DNA of 64,000 nucleotides. Origin: Anisus vortex. Lineage: Eukaryota; Mollusca; Gastropoda; Planorbidae. Below the pieces are notes generated by a model, which had not been told where the DNA came from, searched no databases, and saw only the letters and a list, made by a program, of their open reading frames with translations. Below, in pieces: positions 57,563-64,000 of the stretch. Every line of letters begins with the position of its first letter. The first letter of the stretch is position 1. Both the position numbers and the translations under genes were made by a program. The stretch is taken from NCBI GenBank assembly GCA_949126835.1, contig OX421508.1, positions 10,909,994-10,973,993 of the forward strand, read 5' to 3'.

Positions 57563-59558
57563 AAGGAAGCAAAGATTTGACTGTGCCTGACCATATGTGG
57601 CTGTACCTGACTTTAAATGGCTGTACTTGACCTACCTGACTACATTACTAGATGACTTTACAAGGCTGTATGTGGCTGTCATTGAGTTACTTATCATAAA
57701 GAAAACTATAAGAGGTAACATCTGACAGAGAATAACACTTTTCACCCTGTAACTTTCTTATATTCTATATAATTATTCAGGACATTTTTTTCATGGTTTA
57801 TTTCCACTTGTAATTATTTCTTTTATTAGTTAAAAATGTCTCAAAAGTTTTTTTTGTAAGCCATTTTGTTATGTTGTAGCTGCTCAATCAACTTTCTAAT
57901 TTTTTGCTGTGAGAGGACTCTATCTTCGCCTTAAACAAGATTATTTCACTAAACAAAATAAATCTGATAATATTGTAAGTAAAATGTTAAAAGAAAAAAA
58001 TAAAATAATTTTTGAACTTTACAAATGTGTATTTATATAGATTTATTTGTTATTAATTATAAAAAAGTTAATTCTCAAAAAAAGTTAATTAGTTTGGTAA
58101 ATATGAGTAAAATAGAGATGTTTTATGTTTTCTTTTTGGATTCATTAAAACTATGTCTCATTTTCATTGATGGCTTGGACAGCATAAAAAGCTAATCAGG
58201 CTTTAAAATGCAGTCAAATTAAATGAATATATATAGATATTTATGTGTGACCACAATTCCTTTATTTAATCTGTTTTACGCCATTAGCGGTTGGTGTTTG
58301 TACACTTCAAGTAAAGTTATATTTTGTTCAATGAGCCAAAGAAATGCATAACTGTTTTAAGCCCGGTAAATTTTATAGAATATTTCTGTTAGCATGAATT
58401 CATTGTGAGCAGCTATCAACTCATCATTTCACACTGTCTTGTATTTTATTTACTTTAATTAAGTTTCTGTTTTCATATTGAACTGTAAATGCATTCTCTA
58501 TAGCGGCTAAAAATAAATAAATTGGGCAGTATGGAAGCTTTAGCTTATAATGATTTATGTTTCACATGTTGCCAGGTTGTATTCTGTATTTAAAACATAA
58601 AAAATATATGCCAAAAAAAACAGTTGCAGCTGCTCTTTTTATTCATGTTACATGTTACCTGTTCATATTTCTTCATGTAAATTGCAGCAGTTTAAAAAGT
58701 AATATTTTTTTCCCTTTTAAAATTGCTCATGAAATAAGCGTAGCTTTATCTGATATTGTATGATTGCTAATTTGGCAAATTTTTTGTTTTAGAAATTATG
58801 TCTTAAAGATATGTCTAGTTGTATTATTATTTAGTTGTATGTTGTTGAATAGTACAACCCGTACAAGCTGTAATATTTACAGCTGTTGTTTTTTTAAATG
58901 CACACAACTTTTGCTAATCGGGTTTTCACACCTTAATTCCTCAACTAGCTTCGGGTTCTCTTGAGTCTGGAATCTTTATTCAAGAGACCCGCTAGATGTT
59001 GCCCACCAGATGTTGCCCACATTGCTTGTTGCCGTTACATGTTTAAAAAAACAACTTCTCAAATATACTAAGCATCTTAATGAATCCTGTTTATGGAGTT
59101 GCTTCTCCATCAATTCATCCAATACTTTTCTCTGCCTTATTTCATATTCAATCAGTTCCTTAAACATTTTTTCTACTGTTGTTGACTTTTTTTTTTCTTC
59201 TGTTGTTCCAATATAATGGTATGGCAATAATAATCATTGTTTCAAAGGGAGATAATTCACACCAATATTTTTATTTTGTAGATTTTAAAAATCAAGTTGT
59301 TGTTTTTTTTGTTTTTTTTTAGGATTGTTATTTTTGGTGTGTTCTTACAAACTCCTTTTGAAGTTTTATGCTAAGCATTGATCTTTGTCTCATTCTTTTC
59401 CGAGTATCAATGATGCTGACTGTGATAACTAAAAATGTAAAAATCATACGTCAGTTGATGATGCAATGTTGAGAAGTGCTGATAAGGACTCCTTAATTAA
59501 GTGAGCGTGTAATTAAAATATGCTTATAAATATCCACATGGTCTCATTACTACTCTTT
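57563..59558. other. UBAC2 3' UTR and downstream AT-rich DNA
   Basis: AATAAA words at 57957-57962 and about 57999 are candidate polyadenylation signals. No gene is seen beyond. A minus-strand frame at 58976-59227 is coil-like but unsupported. Confidence 0.5.
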
Positions 59559-60288
59559 TTAACTCATTTGCTACTACTGCGACTCAATGCGACCTACCCT
59601 CCTCCGTACTAATGCGCCCTGAAGCGGCCGCCACGTGTGTGACTAACCTATTGTCGTTTCTTGATTTTTCGCCATGCGTTCTGTTTTTTTTTAATACTGC
59701 AAGCACGGCTTTTAAAAAGTAGGAATATAGTCTGTTTCGTTAATGAAAACCGGATGTTTTTATCTTGTTTCGTTTTTTTGCGCTGCACGTTCAAAATACG
59801 GGTAGTTTTCAGTGGCCTTTCGTCTTGTAATAACTTTTTTTATAGCCTTCGCTTTTAATTTTTTACTTTTTTTATCAATAGCTCTATACCTCCAAATATA
59901 ACATTTAACAACAGTTTTGATAATAAGGATGCTGCAGATATAGACTTAGATGAATTTCCATTACAACTCGATTTTTGGGCTTTATTATACTTTATCGGAC
60001 TTTGACGGTAGGGCTAGCGAAAATATTTAGTAGCCAAATCATAGGGTCTCAACACTCAGCGAATGATTCTACCGATAATTCGACATTTTTTATGTATAAA
60101 AGTATACATTTCCAGAAAGCTAAGATATTTATCTATTTTATGATGTATTTTTATTCACTTTGGGGAATATTTAGTCATTAAAAAAAAATATTAAAAAATA
60201 ATTTACTAAATTTAATATGGAGTTCCTTCCCTTTGGCTAGTACTTGCCCGGGTGTCTTTGGAAACTAGGTTAGTAGCAAATGAGTTAA
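59559..60288. mobile_element. 730-bp piggyBac-type non-autonomous element
   Basis: The ends are perfect 18-bp inverted repeats, TTAACTCATTTGCTACTA at 59559-59576 and its complement at 60271-60288, both starting with TTAA, the piggyBac target. The interior has no transposase frame. The element is a deletion derivative or MITE by this evidence. Confidence 0.75.
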
Positions 60289-60574
60289 GGAAATGTCGAT
60301 TATATGTTCTTTGCCTGCCTTTGATCTGATTTTGGACTTTGAAGATACTTAAATCTTTTTGCTTCATGAATGTTTTCACACTTATGAATGTCAATTTGTT
60401 TATATTTTTTATGAAGTCCTTGCCAGGGGGCAGCTGCTGTTATCTTGATCCTTCATATAGCTCTGTACAAGTCTTTACAGCCTGATGTGACCAGTTTGAA
60501 CAAATAATACAGATCACTGATTAATGGACACTTTGTCACTCACACCTATCATTCATTAGTAGTAAATACCTGTC

Positions 60575-60797
60575 TGGACAAATTCGTCATAGGGCAGGTA
60601 AAGCAGTGTTTACCAGCTTCTCTGGCCACGGCATACTAGGGGATTGTGTTTCCAGCACAATTCCCAGCTGCTCTTTTCTTTACTAATGTCAGGGACACCC
60701 CCAGGTCACGGGAACAGATCCTAGCCTTCACCGAGACTTGAACCCAGAACATTCTGTATGCCAGCTGAACGCACCGCCGTTTGGCCACTGTGCCCCA
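60575..60797 (-). repeat. SINE family 1 copy
   Basis: Minus strand: TGGGGCACAGTGGCCAAACG head, decayed B box (GGGTTCAAGTCTC), CAGTATGCCGTGGCCAGAG body. Nearly full length. Confidence 0.82.
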
Positions 60798-60824
60798 TAT
60801 TATTAATTAACCTTCAGCTTAACT

Positions 60825-61028
60825 CAGGGATCGGCAACCTATGGCACACGTGCCAGACTTGGCACGCAGAGCTTTTTTCAATGGCACGCGGAAGGTTTAC
60901 AAAAAGCAACTCAAGTCACTTCTGCAAGAAATTGAGTGATAGAGCAGGATGACTTTTAGGCTGCTGGCACGCTGAATGAATTAGAAATCTCACTTTGGCA
61001 CACTATTAGAAAAGGTTGCCGACACCTG
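60825..61028 (+). mobile_element. complete 204-bp hAT MITE with 8-bp target duplication
   Basis: The left end is CAGGGATCGGCAACC and the right end GGTTGCCGACACCTG, a near-perfect inverted pair. It is flanked on both sides by GCTTAACT (60817-60824 and 61029-61036), the 8-bp duplication hAT transposases make. Confidence 0.93.
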
Positions 61029-61036
61029 GCTTAACT

Positions 61037-62640
61037 CATTAACTTGCAGTTTTGTGTTTCAAATTTTAATACTGCTAACTGGCTTGATATCTAAAGTAAA
61101 CCACAGAAAGACTAATAACCCTGGTATAAGCAAGTGTATCAACTATGTATGATCTGTTGTTGTGTTTTTAGATTCCATTGCAGTGGATGAATTTTTTTTA
61201 TTTTTTTTTGTCGTTTTAAGTTAAATTATCAAATAAGCATCTTAAATTTATATTGGTTGAATTCATTTTAATATTCATTTTACTACTTATTATTTATATT
61301 GGTTTTGAGTTTTTAAAAGTAAGATTATTCTATTTTCTTTTCAATTCTATATTTATTTCTATATATACTCATTTATTTTGGGGAGGAGGGGTTTATTGTT
61401 ATGTTTGGTTATTTTAATTGTAATATCACTGTTTATTTATTGTATGATGGTGCAACATTTCCAGAAAACCCATTTCTTTTTACTATTTTAAAAAGTCTTT
61501 AGTGTTTAGACTGAAATGTTTGTTATCCTATGCAGTATTTATTGATTATTCAGTCAATGTAGAAAGAAAAAAAATACAAATTCGGCTTATACATTAATTT
61601 GATTGTGAATTACAAATCCATCCAATTGGGACAAACTAATCTTCTAAGCTTTTTCCTCTCCGCAACTTGCAATAATTTTAAAAACAAAAAATTAATAAAC
61701 GGACAAGCATCTACGCATATTAATAGACTGCATACCGGTCTTTTTTTTTGCTTATGCATTATATGGGCTGTTATTCTAACGATGATATAAAACAGGCGGC
61801 CCCAAAAAGGCATAATATGGACAATCAGAAGTCATTAATATCGGTAAAAAAATAAAAGCATTAAAAATTATAGTTAATTTTTGTTGTTAATAACCTGTCA
61901 TTTGTGTAATGATTTTGTCCTCGTTCATTGACATGAAAGGTAGACAATCCCACATGACAGTGATGGATGTCTGAGTGGAAATTGACAAATAGAAACAACA
62001 CAAAGTGTTAAATAGATTGCAGAGTGTATGTCAGCTAGTAAAGAATGAGAAATTAAATTACATTTGGCTTAAATCAAAATGTTAAGTTAATAGTAAAAAT
62101 TTATACAATCTTTTGACGGCTGATGAAGTTTTTTCTGTAAAGAGTTATTTTCTAAATGTATAAAAAAAATTATTTTTTTTTAAACATAAATTTGTTCAAA
62201 TGTTTTCATTTGCACTCATGTAATGTAGCTAATTATTGCTTTGGGTTCATTTTGTTTTTTGAACATAATTTGTTTGTTGTTTTGTATGATATACTTTAAA
62301 CTTAAAGCTGTGATCATTCATTGCATTCATAAAACCAAGATTAAACTAATTGTACATATTTTTGTATTTGCCTACTTTAAGGATAGTTAAAATAAAATAT
62401 TTTAACCTCACATTAAGAAAGCCCCCCCCATAAAAAAAGGCTTACAAATAATGGTAGCATTGAAGTATTTAAGCATGTATAGAAGCTACTGAGATTATTT
62501 TAGTCAACTACAATGGGTGATAATTGAATAAAGTTTGATAATTTGCTTTACTGCCATTGTTGCTCTAAGTGTTTTTGTGTGGCTTTTGTTCAGTTTGAGG
62601 GAGTTTTTTTGTTTGTTTTACTCAGCACCTGCAATTGATA
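61037..62640. other. AT-rich intergenic DNA, nothing recognised
   Basis: No coding frame, RNA gene or repeat with a copy elsewhere in the window was found. Confidence 0.5.
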
Positions 62641-62644
62641 TTCT

Positions 62645-62822
62645 GGGATCATTGGTATTCCGGGATCATTGGTATTCCGGGATCATTGGCACTCCGGGAT
62701 CATTGGCACTCCGGGATCATTGGCACTCCGGGATCATTGGCAGTCCGGGATCATTGGTAGTCCGGGATCATTGATACTCCGGGATCATTGATATTCCAGG
62801 ATCATTGGTATTCCGGGATCGG
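62645..62822 (+). repeat. 17-bp minisatellite
   Basis: About ten copies of GGGATCATTGGCACTCC, with GGTATTCC, GGCAGTCC, GGTAGTCC and GATACTCC variants. Each unit carries a GATC site. Confidence 0.95.
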
Positions 62823-63184
62823 GCGACGTTGAGTCAGGGTTTCTATGGGGTGGGGCCGGCCCATGGTCCAATCTCTGCTTTGTATCACTGTACTCACACA
62901 TAAATAGAATAACTCCAACACACCCACCTAACTGTAGACATTGATGCCACCCTCAAGAAACAGTTGAAGACCCAATTCTTGAATTCCCTAAGCTAATTAA
63001 CCTCAAGCGGGTAGGGGTCAGACTAAAGCTAGTACTAGTACCCTGTCCTCCAGGTTGGGGGTTTGGCACAGGGTTAACCGATCTGTCCTGGAAAAACAAG
63101 CCGGTTATAAAAACAGCAACAAAGTTAATACCTTTAAATTATAAACCTCTAGAGTTGTCCCAAGTAATGCATTACTCCCTATCC
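62823..63184. other. unresolved segment, possibly old retroelement sequence
   Basis: About 63048-63110 (CCAGGTTGGGGGTTTGGCAC, CCTGGAAAAACAAGC) has the look of a dispersed LINE-related repeat, and a short frame near 62945-62995 (ATLKKQLKTQFLNS) resembles LINE C-termini. There is no second copy in the window to confirm either. Confidence 0.3.
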
Positions 63185-63345
63185 TCATCCTACAGGTTGG
63201 TCTTGCGGTTCGTTCACTGGGCTGTCAACCAAAAACCAACTGAAACGTCGCAGGAGTTTTTGGACTAAAGGACGTAATAATCTTCTAGAGCGCACTGAGC
63301 AAGCTAAATTAGCATGGATAGAAGCGCTCTATACCTATAAATAAC
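63185..63345 (+). repeat. SINE family 2, decayed copy
   Basis: CTGTCAACCAAAAACCAAC then GAAACGTCGCAGG match 45239-45270, and GGACGTAATAATCTTCTAG matches the shared LINE/SINE tail; a different 3' extension follows. Confidence 0.75.
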
Positions 63346-64000
63346 CATTATTATTACACTTACCAACATACTATATAACAATACAGAACAATAATTAATT
63401 TAAAAAGACGTGTAAATATGTTTGTCTGGCATTGATTGCAGTACAAGAGAACAAACAGCTTTGTAGACTGGTTAGTAGAAGAAGAAAAATAAAAACAACT
63501 ACATTTTTAAAGTTAAACGTTACAGCGAGTTGTTTTTTTTAAAAACTTTTACCTCCTCAAATTGATATCTATTCTAACAAATCTAATTACGAGATTGGAA
63601 ACGACCCTGTAGTGTCATATCCGGTATTAGTGGAGAGGTGGGTAATTCGTACCCCCCTAAGGGAAAAAATTAACAATCAAAAAACTAACTGTAGAAAAAC
63701 GTTTATTTTAACGTTAAAACAATTATTGTTGACAAAAGAATGAAAATACAAGATTTCAACGCGTTATTATGAAAACAAAGAACACAATTAATTAAATTTA
63801 AAAAAAAGACCAAGTGGTACGAATTATAACTCACCAGCGTTCAATTCGTACCACTAGGGAGGGTAATAAGTACCAAAAGGAATGAAGAAAAACTATTTTT
63901 TGGAATGTTGAAGCTGAAGTATTTTTCTTTATCTCAATTGTATGAAATAAACTCACTGGCATAATTCACAAGTATAATTATCCAGTTATCCATTTTGTGA
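63346..64000. other. right-edge AT-rich DNA with repeated GGTACGAATT words
   Basis: The word AATTCGTACC or its complement occurs three times (near 63646, 63816, 63841) together with GGTGGGTAATTCGTACC. This could be the end of a DNA transposon cut by the window, but no clear inverted pair or transposase is seen. Confidence 0.3.

Noticed and set aside
58976..59227. An 83-codon minus-strand frame with coil-like MFKELIEYEIRQRKVLDELM
   Set aside because: There is no homologue I recognise, no flanking exons and no promoter evidence. It could be a transposon scrap but is unsupported.

Overview
This window is animal nuclear DNA, most likely from a gastropod mollusc. The protein-coding genes are spliced metazoan genes with GT-AG introns. 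The intergenic DNA is AT-rich and dense with transposable elements, and it carries recurrent short words (TAGGCCTA, AAAGGGAGATAATT) that I associate with molluscan genomes. I cannot name the species from the sequence.

Three host genes can be read. (1) GM2A-like, plus strand, four exons between 6770 and 13404: a secreted or lysosomal GM2-activator/ML-type lipid-binding protein of 208 residues. (2) RAB3GAP1, minus strand, 44774 to 41403: the catalytic subunit of the Rab3 GTPase-activating complex, 1,123 residues, with the whole coding sequence in one exon. (3) UBAC2, plus strand, nine exons between 49274 and 57562: an ER rhomboid-like pseudoprotease with a C-terminal UBA domain, 344 residues. 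RAB3GAP1 and UBAC2 are head to head, with 4.5 kb between their start codons. No operon-like logic links the three genes.

The rest is mostly mobile DNA. From 1 to about 2.9 kb lies the 3' part of a Ty3/gypsy-class element whose integrase tail precedes its reverse transcriptase (the Gmr1 gene order). From 3.9 to 5.1 kb is a decayed hAT transposase. The GM2A introns hold a 29-bp minisatellite with a higher-order pattern, RTE and CR1/Jockey LINE fragments and tiny TTAA-flanked MITEs. From 14 to 17.4 kb there are an L2-like LINE, a multi-arm foldback element and another LINE tail.

The most striking region is 17,979-36,173. It is an 18-kb head-to-tail array of seven non-autonomous Helitron-like units. 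Each begins with TCTCAAAAGG plus a (GGCT)n tract and ends in a hairpin 11-12 nt before CTTG or CTAG; units are joined by (TA)n linkers. Most carry one or two internal 19-bp minisatellites. Two units are a near-perfect 2,497-bp tandem duplication. A young LTR retrotransposon (24,458-29,470), with 1.6-kb LTRs and only gag-protease inside, has landed in one linker.

To the right of the array, dispersed elements include two tRNA-derived SINE families (one sharing its 3' tail with the CR1/Jockey LINE), a 730-bp TTAA element with 18-bp inverted ends, a 204-bp hAT MITE with a perfect 8-bp target duplication, and a 17-bp minisatellite. All calls come from reading the sequence and from remembered family features; no database search was run.
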